Part shown: piece after piece, positions 24,534 to 31,958 of the stretch
Position numbering within the stretch: position 1 is the stretch's first letter
Layout of the letters: the number at the start of each line of letters is the position of its first letter
Assembly (NCBI GenBank): GCA_035264765.1
Contig: DATFPQ010000078.1
Coordinates: 1-35,321 of the forward strand
Direction of reading: 5' to 3'
Length of the DNA: 35,321 nucleotides
Origin: DATFPQ01 sp035264765
Lineage (GTDB): Bacteria; Actinomycetota; Actinomycetes; Actinomycetales; Angustibacteraceae
The notes under the pieces: model-generated
Seen by the model: the letters and a program-made list of their open reading frames with translations, nothing else
What the model was told of the DNA's origin: nothing
Database searches by the model: none
Position numbers and translations under genes: made by a program

Positions 24534-25418
24534 CTAGAAGGGGATCGCCACAAACGGCGAGGAGTACCCCTCTACGCCGCTCAGCTGGGCGACCGCGGAG
24601 TCGACCGGCACCCGCTCGCGCTCCGCGCGGAGGATGGAGCCCAGCAGCCGGACGTCACCCGCCGCCGCCAGCCCGGTCACCTCCTCGTGCGCGAGCACCC
24701 AGGAGACCGCGGCGGTGATCCGTTCCTGCTCCTCCAGCGGCTGGTACCAGGTCGTGTACTCCTGGTCGCCCACGGGCTCGCCCGCCACGGCGCCCGGCCA
24801 GTTCCGCCGGGCAATGGTCTTGATGATCATCAGGCCAGCGTCCTGGCGGCGAACCTCGTCCACCAGCGCCTCGTAGTCCGCCAGGTACGCGGGGTCCTGG
24901 CTCAGCGCCACATTGAGCGGTGTGAGGACCGTGGCGAACGGGAACCGGCGCAGCGCCTCCAGGTGAGTCGCCGGCGCCTTGGGGCCGTGGCCGGTGATGC
25001 CGACGGCGCCCACCAGGCCCTCCTCCTGTGCCCTGACCGCCGCGTGGAGGGAACCGCCCTGCCCGGTCGCCCGGTCCAGGTCCTCCAGGTCGCCCACGCC
25101 GTGCAGCTGCAGCAGGTCGACGTGGTCGGTCTGCAGGCGCTCCAGGGAGGCGTTGATCTGGGCCCACGCCGCGTCCTGCTCGCGCAGACCGGTCTTGGTC
25201 GCCAGGAAGATCCGGTCGCGGATCTTCGACATCCACGGCCCGAGCCGCAGCTCGGCGTCGCCATAGGACGCGGCGACGTCGAAGTGGTTGATCCCGCCGT
25301 CCAGGGCCTCCTGGATCGAACGGTCCGCGGTGTCCTGGTCGACCGCGCCGAGTGCCGCCCCGCCGTAGAGGATGACCGAGCTCTCGTGCCCAAGCCGCCC
25401 CAGCCGCCTACGCTCCAT
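24534..25418 (-). CDS. Aldo/keto reductase
   Basis: 294 residues, NADPH-dependent carbonyl reductase fold. The catalytic tetrad is Asp47, Tyr52 (FDVAASYGDAE), Lys75 (LATKTG) and His106 (LLQLHGVGD). The start MERRRLGRLGHESSVILYGGAALG and a late GLAAAGDVRLLGSILRAER fit the YajO/Tas-like branch, often of unknown natural substrate. ATG 25418 has GAGGAGGG about six bases upstream; an upstream frame to 25475 lies in the promoter. A -10-like TAGGGT at 25447-25452 would give a leader of about 22 nt. It diverges from the LLM oxidoreductase gene; the 80 bases between hold both promoters. Confidence 0.9.
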   Translation of the reverse strand: MERRRLGRLGHESSVILYGGAALGAVDQDTADRSIQEALDGGINHFDVAASYGDAELRLGPWMSKIRDRIFLATKTGLREQDAAWAQINASLERLQTDHVDLLQLHGVGDLEDLDRATGQGGSLHAAVRAQEEGLVGAVGITGHGPKAPATHLEALRRFPFATVLTPLNVALSQDPAYLADYEALVDEVRRQDAGLMIIKTIARRNWPGAVAGEPVGDQEYTTWYQPLEEQERITAAVSWVLAHEEVTGLAAAGDVRLLGSILRAERERVPVDSAVAQLSGVEGYSSPFVAIPF

Positions 25419-25446
25419 CGTTGCCCTCCTCGTGTCCGCCGGCCCG

Positions 25447-25452
25447 ACCCTA
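25447..25452 (-). promoter_or_regulatory. -10 element of the aldo/keto reductase gene
   Basis: TAGGGT on the minus strand lies 28 bases before ATG 25418. Here a normal leader with a ribosome site follows, in contrast to the leaderless genes nearby. Confidence 0.4.
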
Positions 25453-25498
25453 CGGCGGCCCCGCGCCGCCGTCACCTCGGCAGGGGCAGACTGGGCAG

Positions 25499-26401
25499 AT
25501 GCGACTCGGTCTGCAGGTACCCGACTTCACCTGGCCCGGCTCCCCGAAGACCCTGGGCCCCACGTTCGCCCGGATCGCCCGCACCGCCGAGGCCAGCGGC
25601 ATGGCGAGCCTGTGGGTGATGGACCACTTCTTCCAGATCCAGATGGTGGGACCACCCGAGCACGAGATGCTCGAGGGCTACACGACCCTGGCGTTCGCCG
25701 CGGCGGTGACCGAGCGGGTCCAGCTGGGGACGATGGTCACCGGCGTCACGTACCGGCACCCGGGGATCCTCGGCAAGACCGTGACCACGCTGGACGTGCT
25801 CTCCGGCGGTCGTGCCTACCTGGGCATCGGTGCGGCGTGGAACGAGCAGGAGCACCGGGGGCTCGGCGTGCCGTTCCCGCCGCTCGCCGAGCGGTTCGAG
25901 CGGCTAGAGGAGACGCTTCGCATCGTCCTGCAAATGTGGGCCGGCGACGAGAGCCCGTTCGAGGGCACCCACTACCGGCTGGAACGCCCGCTCAACTCCC
26001 CGCCGGCGCTGCAGCAGCCGCGCCCGCCCATCCTCATCGGCGGCACCGGCGAGAAGAAGACGCTGCGGCTGGTCGCTCAGTACGCCGACGCCTGCAATCT
26101 CTTCGAGATGGGCGTGGACGGCGTCCGGCACAAGCTGGACGTCCTGCGCCAGCACTGCGAGCGCCTCGACCGGCCCTACGAGGAGATCGAGAAGACGACG
26201 CTCGGCACGCTGGCGCTCACCAAGGACGGCCGGGACGGGACGACGACGGTGGACCAAGCGGTGGACCGGTTCGGTCAGCTGGCGGCGATCGGCATCGACC
26301 AGTCCATCGTCAACATGCCCGCCGTGCATGACGAGGCGTCCTTCGAGCTGGTCCCGGAGCTGGTGCGGCAGCTCGAGACGGTCACACCGGCCGGCCGCTG
26401 A
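25499..26401 (+). CDS. LLM-class F420-dependent oxidoreductase
   Basis: 300 residues of the luciferase-like monooxygenase fold. MRLGLQVPDFTW starts the barrel, with SLWVMDHFFQ, VQLGTMVTGVTYRHPGILGKTVTTLDVLSGGRAYLGIGAAWNEQEHRGLGVPFP as the central signature, and PPILIGGTGEKKTLRLVAQYADACN. In actinobacteria this subgroup usually uses deazaflavin F420 as hydride carrier, though flavin use cannot be excluded. ATG 25499 begins the first beta-strand; CAGACT 6 nt upstream is a weak -10-like sequence and no ribosome site is seen. The next gene, in the opposite direction, is a PPOX protein of a presumed F420-binding family, so cofactor F420 is likely made by this organism. Confidence 0.9.
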   Translation: MRLGLQVPDFTWPGSPKTLGPTFARIARTAEASGMASLWVMDHFFQIQMVGPPEHEMLEGYTTLAFAAAVTERVQLGTMVTGVTYRHPGILGKTVTTLDVLSGGRAYLGIGAAWNEQEHRGLGVPFPPLAERFERLEETLRIVLQMWAGDESPFEGTHYRLERPLNSPPALQQPRPPILIGGTGEKKTLRLVAQYADACNLFEMGVDGVRHKLDVLRQHCERLDRPYEEIEKTTLGTLALTKDGRDGTTTVDQAVDRFGQLAAIGIDQSIVNMPAVHDEASFELVPELVRQLETVTPAGR

Positions 26402-26433
26402 GCCGGCTCTGCTCGCCAGAGACGTTGGCCGGC
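26402..26433. terminator. Nested hairpin between LLM and PPOX genes
   Basis: Inner stem CTCTG/CAGAG with a 5-base loop, and outer stem GCCGG (26402-26406) with CCGGC (26429-26433). It begins at the LLM stop, between converging genes. Confidence 0.5.
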
Positions 26434-26458
26434 GCGGCTCGGCGCGGCAAGGCTGAGG

Positions 26459-26872
26459 TCAGCCGCCCGGGGACGCGGACCAGGAGCGCCACGTCTGGCA
26501 GTGGACGGCGACGACCGGACCGCCGGGCCGGTGCTCGCGGTACTGCGGGTACTTCGCCACCAGCGCGTCGATGCCGGCCGCCGCGCCGACGTCGTCCGCC
26601 GGCAGCACCTGCGCCGGTCCGTCGACCCGCACCCACCACAGGGTGCTCCAGTCCTCGTCGTAGGCGTCCACGAGCAGGCTGGCCCGGCCGGTCTGCTCGA
26701 TGTTCGCCAGCCGGCGCAGTCGCCGGGTGGTCTTCGGCTTGGCGTCCACCGCCGACCAGACGACGTCCCCCACGAGCGCGAAGACCACCGGTACCAGGTG
26801 CGGCATGCCGTCCCCGCTCACCGTGGCCAACCGAGCCACCCGTGCGTCGGCCAGGCGTCCGCGCTCGTCCAC
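26459..26872 (-). CDS. PPOX-class F420-dependent enzyme, Rv0121-like
   Basis: 137 residues, split-barrel flavin/deazaflavin-binding fold of the pyridoxamine-phosphate-oxidase class. VARLATVSGDGMPHLVPVVFAL is the classic start, followed by VWSAVDAKPKTTRRLRRLANIEQTGRASLLVDAYDEDWSTLWWVRVDGPA. KPKTTRRLRRLANI and LLVDAYDEDWxxLWWVR are the signature of the Rv0121 group, regarded as F420-binding. Substrate unknown; cytoplasmic and probably a dimer. GTG 26872 is supported by TAGGGT exactly 6 nt upstream. It diverges from the zinc-finger operon over 75 bases. Confidence 0.88.
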   Translation of the reverse strand: MDERGRLADARVARLATVSGDGMPHLVPVVFALVGDVVWSAVDAKPKTTRRLRRLANIEQTGRASLLVDAYDEDWSTLWWVRVDGPAQVLPADDVGAAAGIDALVAKYPQYREHRPGGPVVAVHCQTWRSWSASPGG

Positions 26873-26878
26873 GCCGCC

Positions 26879-26884
26879 ACCCTA
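26879..26884 (-). promoter_or_regulatory. -10 element of the PPOX gene, likely leaderless
   Basis: TAGGGT on the minus strand ends 6 nt before GTG 26872, the same sequence and spacing as before the Gfo/Idh/MocA gene. Confidence 0.55.
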
Positions 26885-26947
26885 AGCGGCCAGCGAGGGG
26901 TTACCGGCCGCGCTCTGCGATGCTTGACTGGCCGCAAGGAGGGCACC

Positions 26948-27223
26948 ATGACCATCTGCGCTCACCTGGACAGCCCCCGCCCACCGGTTCAGCCGGACCC
27001 TCCCGGGGGCGGGTCCTGCGTGGACTGCCTGCGCGAGGGCACCCGCTGGGTGCACCTGCGCATGTGCCTGGACTGTGGTCACGTCGGCTGCTGCGACAAC
27101 AGCCCGCGCCGGCACGCCACCGCGCACTTCCACAGCAGCAGTCACCCGGTGATCGCCTCCGCCGAACCCGGCGAGACCTGGCGCTGGTGCTACGTCGACG
27201 AGCTGGCCGCGGGACCGGCGTGA
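26948..27223 (+). CDS. UBP-type zinc finger protein
   Basis: 91 residues, almost entirely a UBP (ubiquitin-hydrolase-type) zinc finger. Metal ligands fit C4-x-H6, C24-x2-C27, C40-x2-C43, C48, with His56, His60 and His66 completing the sites (MCLDCGHVGCCDNSPRRHATAHFHSSSHP). In eukaryotes this fold binds the ubiquitin C-terminus; bacterial stand-alone versions have no known ligand. ATG 26948 has AAGGAGG five bases upstream, a strong site. The stop overlaps the start of the response-regulator fusion (GTGA), so the two are translated together. This pairing points to a partner role, perhaps recognising a protein C-terminus or tethering the flavoprotein, which is inference. Confidence 0.9.
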   Translation: MTICAHLDSPRPPVQPDPPGGGSCVDCLREGTRWVHLRMCLDCGHVGCCDNSPRRHATAHFHSSSHPVIASAEPGETWRWCYVDELAAGPA

Positions 27224-28890
27224 CCGCGCGTCCGGTCCTGCTGACCGTCGACGACGACCCGTCGGTCAGCCGCGTCGTCGCTCGTGACCTGCGTCGCCGG
27301 TTCGGCGAGGACTACCGCGTGGTGCGCGCCGAGTCCGGCCCGGACGCCTTGGAGGCGCTGCGCGAGCTCACCGTCCGCGGGGAGGCCACCGCGCTCCTGC
27401 TGGCGGACCACCGGATGCCGGGGATGACGGGCGTGGACTTCCTCGAGCACGCCATGGACCTCGTGCCCGACGCCAAGCGGGTGCTGCTCACGGCGTACGC
27501 CGACACCGATGCGGCGATCCGGGCCATCAACGACGTCGACCTCGACCGCTACCTGGTCAAGCCCTGGGACCCGCCCGAGGTCAACCTGTACCCGGTGCTC
27601 GACGAGCTGCTGACCGAGTGGCGGGCGCGCGCCCGCCCGGCGTTCGAGGGCCTGACGCTGGTCGGCCACCAGTGGTCCGCGGAGACCCAGGTGGCGAAGG
27701 AGTTCCTGGCCCGCAACCAGGTGCCCTACCGGCATCTCGACGTCGACGGCGACGAGGCCCAGCGGCTGCTGACCGCCGCGCGGCTGGACGATCGGCCGGA
27801 GACGCTGCCCGTCGCCTTCCTCGCCGACGGCACGGTGCTGCGCCGCCCCACGGTCCGCGAGCTGGCCGAGCGCGTCGGCCTGGCGACGACGGCCGGCAGC
27901 CCGTTCTACGACGTCGTCGTGATCGGCGGTGGGCCGGCCGGGCTGGGCGCCGCCGTCTACGCGGGCAGTGAGGGGCTGCGCACGCTGCTCGTGGAGCAGT
28001 CCGGGACCGGCGGCCAGGCCGGTCAGTCCAGCCGGATCGAGAACTACCTCGGGTTCCCCCGCGGGGTGTCCGGTGCCGAGCTGGCCCAGCGCGCCCGCGA
28101 GCAGGCGGAACGGTTCGAGGTGGAGATCCTCACCGCCGCCGAGTGCATCGGCATCGCGCCGCGGGGCGAGGGACGGGTCGTCCGCTTCCGGGACGGCGCC
28201 GAAGTCACCGCGCACGCGGTCGTCCTGGCCACCGGAGTCGCCTACACGCGGCTGCCCGCAGCGGGGGTCGATGACTTGGCCGGGCGCGGCGTGTTCTACG
28301 GCGCTGCCTCGCACGAGGCGGTCAACTGCAAGGACCAGGTCGTGCACATCGTCGGGGCGGCCAACAGCGCGGGGCAGGCAGCGCTGCACTTCGCGAAGTT
28401 CGCCGCCGAGGTGGTGATGCTGGTCCGGGGTGAGTCCCTGCGCCGGTCCATGTCCGCGTACCTGGTGGCGCGGATCGAGGCCACGGACAACATCACGGTC
28501 CGGACCTGCACCGAGATCGTCGGCGGGGACGGCGTCGAGCACCTGGAGCACCTCGCGCTCCGCGACGTCCGCACGGGGAAGCAGGAGACGGTGGAGGCGT
28601 CGTGGCTGTTCGTGTTCATCGGGGCGCGTCCCGACACCGCCTGGCTCGGCGAGGCCTTCACGCGCGACGACCGCGGCTTCCTGCTGACCGGCCCGGACCT
28701 GCTGGGCAAGGACGGGCGCCGACCACCCGGGTGGCCGTTGGACCGTGACCCCTACCTGCTCGAGGCCTCGCTGCCCGGGGTCTTCGTGGCGGGCGACGTC
28801 CGGGCGACGTCGGTCAAGCGGGTGGCGTCGGCCGTGGGCGAGGGCGCGCTCGCCGTGACGCTGGTGCACCGCTACCTGGGCCCGACATGA
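27220..28890 (+). CDS. Response regulator fused to glutaredoxin-like and thioredoxin-reductase-like domains
   Basis: 556 residues. Receiver 4-130: acidic pocket D11-D13, phospho-acceptor Asp63 (LADHRMPG), Thr91, Lys114-Pro-Trp. A glutaredoxin-like fold follows at 144-222 (EFLARNQVPYRHLDVD, TLPVAF), where the C-x2-C reads W152-S-A-E-T. The last part, 229-556, is a thioredoxin-reductase-like flavoprotein: FAD-binding VIGGGPAGLGAA (234-245), GQSSRIENYLGFP, LATGVAYTRLP, NADPH-type VGAANSAGQAALHF (378-391) and VFVAGDVR (521-528). The catalytic CATC is replaced by Y360-G-A-A-S. Only three Cys exist (309, 370, 430). So binding of FAD and NADPH is likely, but classic thioredoxin reduction is not. GTG 27220 overlaps the UBP stop; the end overlaps the kinase start (ATGA). 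Confidence 0.92.
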   Translation: MTARPVLLTVDDDPSVSRVVARDLRRRFGEDYRVVRAESGPDALEALRELTVRGEATALLLADHRMPGMTGVDFLEHAMDLVPDAKRVLLTAYADTDAAIRAINDVDLDRYLVKPWDPPEVNLYPVLDELLTEWRARARPAFEGLTLVGHQWSAETQVAKEFLARNQVPYRHLDVDGDEAQRLLTAARLDDRPETLPVAFLADGTVLRRPTVRELAERVGLATTAGSPFYDVVVIGGGPAGLGAAVYAGSEGLRTLLVEQSGTGGQAGQSSRIENYLGFPRGVSGAELAQRAREQAERFEVEILTAAECIGIAPRGEGRVVRFRDGAEVTAHAVVLATGVAYTRLPAAGVDDLAGRGVFYGAASHEAVNCKDQVVHIVGAANSAGQAALHFAKFAAEVVMLVRGESLRRSMSAYLVARIEATDNITVRTCTEIVGGDGVEHLEHLALRDVRTGKQETVEASWLFVFIGARPDTAWLGEAFTRDDRGFLLTGPDLLGKDGRRPPGWPLDRDPYLLEASLPGVFVAGDVRATSVKRVASAVGEGALAVTLVHRYLGPT

Positions 28891-30320
28891 GTACCCCGCG
28901 CGCCGTGACCGGCGTCGGGCCCGACGAGCTGCGCGAGCTGTTCCTGTTCGAGGCGCTGACCGACGAGCAGCTGGACTGGCTGGCCCAGCGGGGAGCGCGG
29001 CGGACGTACGCGACCGGGGCGAGGGTGTTCCAGGAGGGCGAACCCGCCCGCGAGCTGTTCGTCCTGCTCTCCGGCGCCGTCCGGCTGTCCCGCCTGGCCG
29101 GCGCCGACGACCTCCTGATCAGTGAGACCGACCAACGCGGCGTGTACGCGGGGGCCATGCGGGCCTACCTGCAGGCCGAGTCGACCTACTCGAACAGCCT
29201 GAGCACCGCCGCGGCCAGCAGCTTCTTCGTGCTGCCCGCTACGGACTTCGCCGAGTTCATGCGGACCCGCTTCCCGATGGCCGTGCACCTGCTCGACGGG
29301 CTGTTCCTCGGCGTCCGGGCGTCCGAGGCGATCGTGCGCCAGCGCGAGCATCTCGCCCAGCTCGGCACCCTCTCGGCCAACCTGGCGCACGAGCTGAACA
29401 ACCCCGCGGCGGCGGCCGTGCGCGCCGCCGGGCAGCTGCGGGAGCGGGTCGCCGCCATGCGGCACAAGCTCGGTGCGATCGCCGACGGAAAGGTCCGACC
29501 GGACACGATCGTGCACCTGGTCGCCTGCCAGGAGGCGGCCGTGGAGCTGTCCGCGAAGTCCCGGCACACACCCAGGACGGCGGTCCAGGAGGCGGACCTG
29601 GAGGATGCCCTCAGCGACCGGCTGGACGAGCTTGCGGTGCCCGGCGGTTACGAGCTGGCGCCGGTCTTCGTGCAGGCCGGGCTGGACGTCGGCTGGCTGG
29701 ACCGGGTGGTCGCCTCGGTGGGCGACGACGCGCTCGAGGGCGCCCTGCGCTGGCTGGCCTACACGCTCGAGACCGAGTCCCTGATGGACGAGATCGAGGA
29801 CGCCACCGGGCGGATCGGGACGATGGTCACGGCGGTGAAGCAGTACTCGTCGATGGACAGCTCCGCCGTGCAGGAGGTCGACGTGCACGTCGGCCTGGAC
29901 AGCACGGTGATGATGCTCGGTCACAAGCTGCAGGGGGTCGAGGTGGTCCGGGAGTACGACCGGACGCTGCCGCGCGTCCCGGCGCACCCGGCCGAGCTGA
30001 ACCAGGTGTGGACGAACCTGATCGACAACGCCGCCTACGCCATGGGCGGCCGCGGGCGGCTGGTGCTGCGCACCCGACGCGACGGCGACGACCTCGTGGT
30101 CGAGGTGGGCGACAACGGACCCGGCATCCCGGAGGCCGTGCAGCCGCGGGTGTTCGAAGCCTTCTTCACCACCAAGCCCGCCGGGCAGGGCAGTGGGCTC
30201 GGCCTCGACAACTCGGCCCGGATCGTCCGCAAGGGACACCGCGGCACGCTGACGTTCACCACCGGTTCCGAGGGCACGGTGTTCGCGGTGCGGCTGCCGC
30301 TCGTCCAGGACCTTCTCTGA
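28887..30320 (+). CDS. Sensor histidine kinase with cyclic-nucleotide-binding-like domain
   Basis: 477 residues, soluble. Residues 15-135 form a cNMP-binding-like beta-barrel (LFLFEALTDEQLDWLAQRGARRTYATGARVFQEGEPARELFVLLSGAVRL). The phosphate-binding cassette typical of cAMP receptors is not evident, so the ligand may differ. The phospho-acceptor His168 is in LSANLAHELNNPAAA. A long helical insert runs to about 310. The ATPase domain has N377/N381 (NLIDNAAYAM), DNGPGIP (409-415) and GQGSGLGL (433-440). It is likely to phosphorylate Asp63 of the coupled response-regulator fusion, whose stop it overlaps by four bases. With no membrane segment it must sense a cytoplasmic signal. Confidence 0.92.
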   Translation: MSTPRAVTGVGPDELRELFLFEALTDEQLDWLAQRGARRTYATGARVFQEGEPARELFVLLSGAVRLSRLAGADDLLISETDQRGVYAGAMRAYLQAESTYSNSLSTAAASSFFVLPATDFAEFMRTRFPMAVHLLDGLFLGVRASEAIVRQREHLAQLGTLSANLAHELNNPAAAAVRAAGQLRERVAAMRHKLGAIADGKVRPDTIVHLVACQEAAVELSAKSRHTPRTAVQEADLEDALSDRLDELAVPGGYELAPVFVQAGLDVGWLDRVVASVGDDALEGALRWLAYTLETESLMDEIEDATGRIGTMVTAVKQYSSMDSSAVQEVDVHVGLDSTVMMLGHKLQGVEVVREYDRTLPRVPAHPAELNQVWTNLIDNAAYAMGGRGRLVLRTRRDGDDLVVEVGDNGPGIPEAVQPRVFEAFFTTKPAGQGSGLGLDNSARIVRKGHRGTLTFTTGSEGTVFAVRLPLVQDLL

Positions 30321-30361
30321 GCCGGTCCCCGGTTGCCGGTTGCCGCCGGTCCCCGGTTGCC
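30321..30361. repeat. 17-bp direct repeat after the kinase gene
   Basis: GCCGGTCCCCGGTTGCC occurs at 30321-30337 and again at 30345-30361, with an extra GGTTGCC between. Each copy contains CCGG(T)/ACCGG-type partial symmetry. It may be a local duplication or weak terminator; no function is supported. Confidence 0.6.
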
Positions 30362-30422
30362 GGGCCGCCGTCCGTCCGCGACGCTCGACCGGTACCTCAC
30401 GGCGACCAGAGAGGCAGTGCAG

Positions 30423-30587
30423 ATGACCGGGCCCATGGGTGTGACGTCGGTGCGACGGGTGGGCCGGCTGCTGCCGCTGTGGCGCTGGGAGAACCAGCAG
30501 GAGGGCCGCGTCGTCGCCAGCGGCTACGCCCGGAGCGAGAGCGCCGCCTGGGCAAAGTCGATCAAGAAGGTGCCGCGCACGCGCTGA
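30423..30587 (+). CDS. Hypothetical small basic protein, 54 aa
   Basis: 54 residues, basic and rich in Arg/Lys, with a central RLLPLWRWENQQEGRVVASGYARSESAAWAKSIKK. The W-R-W-E-N and E-S-A-A-W-A-K pattern looks like real protein rather than antisense noise, but I recognise no family. AGAGG lies eight bases before ATG 30423; ATG 30435 is an alternative. It stands 102 bases after the kinase gene in the same direction and before a convergent terminator, so it may be the last gene of that operon or its own unit. Confidence 0.55.
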   Translation: MTGPMGVTSVRRVGRLLPLWRWENQQEGRVVASGYARSESAAWAKSIKKVPRTR

Positions 30588-30620
30588 CCTGCTCCGCCCA
30601 GGCCGCGTTGCTCTCGCAGG

Positions 30621-30647
30621 GCCGCTTCCCGACACCGCGGAAGCGGC
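30621..30647. terminator. Hairpin between converging small genes
   Basis: Perfect 9-base stem GCCGCTTCC/GGAAGCGGC with a 9-base loop, between the 54-aa gene and the DUF2277 gene; flanking TGCTC/GGAGCA could extend it. Confidence 0.7.
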
Positions 30648-30669
30648 TTCGGAGGAGCAAGCGTCGGAC

Positions 30670-30888
30670 TCAGCCGGCCTTCGCCGGACGCACCTGCATC
30701 TGCTCGAGCAGCACTCGCGTCGCCTCTGTGACGGCGGCCACGGCGTCATCGAAGGCCTCGGCGTTGCGGGCCGACGGGGCCCGGAAGCCACTCACCTTGC
30801 GGACGTACTGCAGCGCCGCCGCCCGCATCTCCTCCTCGGTGACCGCGTCGACGTAGGGCGGGCGCAGGGTCTTGATGCTCCGGCACAT
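30670..30888 (-). CDS. DUF2277 family protein
   Basis: 72 residues. MCRSIKTLRPPYVDAVTEEEMRAAALQYVRKVSGFRAPS matches DUF2277 proteins, which typically start MCRNIRxL and contain AALQxVRKxSG. The family is small, helical, of unknown function and widespread in actinobacteria and proteobacteria; it resembles DNA-modification-linked DUFs only in size. The start at 30888 is fixed by the conserved M-C-R-S-I and by a -10 TACCGT 6 nt upstream. It diverges from the C2H2 zinc finger gene across 103 bases. Confidence 0.88.
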   Translation of the reverse strand: MCRSIKTLRPPYVDAVTEEEMRAAALQYVRKVSGFRAPSARNAEAFDDAVAAVTEATRVLLEQMQVRPAKAG

Positions 30889-30894
30889 AGGGCG

Positions 30895-30900
30895 ACGGTA
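30895..30900 (-). promoter_or_regulatory. -10 element of the DUF2277 gene, likely leaderless
   Basis: TACCGT on the minus strand, 6 nt before ATG 30888. A TGTGGA sits 17 bases further upstream as a poor -35. Confidence 0.5.
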
Positions 30901-30928
30901 CGCCGTCGGTGCGGCTGTCCACAGCCGC

Positions 30929-30957
30929 TTGTCGCCAGGGAATCGTCGGCTTACCGT
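30929..30957 (+). promoter_or_regulatory. Promoter of the C2H2 zinc finger gene
   Basis: -35 TTGTCG (30929-30934) and -10 TACCGT (30952-30957) with a 17-base spacer, the clearest two-part promoter in the window. It implies a leader of about 28 nt ending in a TGGAG ribosome site. Confidence 0.6.
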
Positions 30958-30991
30958 TGAGCAGGTCGCGGACTCGTCCTTGGAGTTGTTC

Positions 30992-31165
30992 ATGACAGTC
31001 TTCCAGTGCCCCAAGTGCACCCTGGCGTTCGTCTCCAAGAACGAGCTCGAGGACCACTGCCGGCACGACCACGAGAACTTCCACCACGAGTTCAGGGCTG
31101 CGCCGGCGGGCCCCAACGACCACCTGCCGGTCGAGCCCCACCCGCAGGCCCCCGCCAAGCGTTAG
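30992..31165 (+). CDS. Small C2H2 zinc finger protein, 57 aa
   Basis: 57 residues. One C2H2 finger at 4-27: C6-x2-C9-x12-H22-x4-H27, with Phe and Leu core residues in the right places (FQCPKCTLAFVSKNELEDHCRHDH). A short polar tail follows, rich in Pro and His. Single classical fingers are rare in bacteria but occur as tiny actinobacterial proteins of unknown role, perhaps nucleic-acid or protein binding. ATG 30992 has TGGAG six bases upstream and a good promoter, so it is expressed on its own. Confidence 0.85.
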   Translation: MTVFQCPKCTLAFVSKNELEDHCRHDHENFHHEFRAAPAGPNDHLPVEPHPQAPAKR

Positions 31166-31223
31166 TCGGCGCCCGCACGCTGCCGCCGCATGCTGCGGCT
31201 GAACTCCGCAGACTGCAGCGCCC

Positions 31224-31958
31224 TCACACTGCAGCGTCGAGCACCCATCGGGCGCCGACGGCGAGCGCCGCCATGTTGGCCAGCAGGAAGACGGCGACCC
31301 ATATGACGCCGGGCAGCCCGGTGAGCCGCGCGAGCAGGTCGGCATCGGAGCCGGGCGCTCGTCCACGGCGGCGGGCGGCGTGCAGCTCGAGCACCGGCCG
31401 CGGCGCGGCGAGCAGCAGCACGCACGCCACCAGGGCCCCGAGCGCGGTCTGGGCGGCCGCCGGGAGCCACCAGGTCGCCCCGACGACCACGGCGGCGCAC
31501 ACCAGGACCACCCAGAGCCCGAACCAGTTGCGGATCTGGGCGAGCAGCAGGCCGAGCAGAGCGGTCAGCAGCCAGAGCGTCCCGACGGCGTGACCACGGC
31601 TCAACAGCCAGGCCGCGAGCAGCCCGAGGAGCGCCGGACCCAGGTAGCCGGCGGCCGCCGTCAGAACCATCCCGGGGCCGGTCCGGCGTCCCACCGAGAC
31701 GGTGAGCCCGGAGGTGTCGGAGTGCAGCCGGATGCCGGCCAGGCGGCGTCCGCTGAGCAGGGCGGCCACGCCGTGCGCCCCCTCGTGGACGACCGTGACG
31801 ACGTGCCGGGTCACCGGCCAGAGCCGGGGTGAGAGCACGAGCGCCGCGGCGAGGAGGACCACCAGGGCGAGGACGGCGGGTCGCGGAGCGGGCTGGACGG
31901 CGACCGCGCGGTGCCAGGGGGCCGCCGCAACGCCCGCCACGGCAGCGGCGCCGTCCAC
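31224..31958 (-). CDS. M50 family membrane metalloprotease
   Basis: 244 residues with about six membrane helices. The zinc motif H58-E-G-A-H62 lies at the start of a helix (VVTVVHEGAHGVAALLSGRRL). LLARLTGLPGVIWVAVFLLANMAALAVGARWVL forms the last helices. This matches the M50B-like, YUK/SpoIVFB-related actinobacterial family that cuts within or next to membranes; the substrate is unknown. The start is GTG 31958, directly after the TAG stop of cysE (no bases between), so it is the third gene of cysK-cysE and likely translated by coupling. No own ribosome site is visible. Confidence 0.83.
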   Translation of the reverse strand: MDGAAAVAGVAAAPWHRAVAVQPAPRPAVLALVVLLAAALVLSPRLWPVTRHVVTVVHEGAHGVAALLSGRRLAGIRLHSDTSGLTVSVGRRTGPGMVLTAAAGYLGPALLGLLAAWLLSRGHAVGTLWLLTALLGLLLAQIRNWFGLWVVLVCAAVVVGATWWLPAAAQTALGALVACVLLLAAPRPVLELHAARRRGRAPGSDADLLARLTGLPGVIWVAVFLLANMAALAVGARWVLDAAV

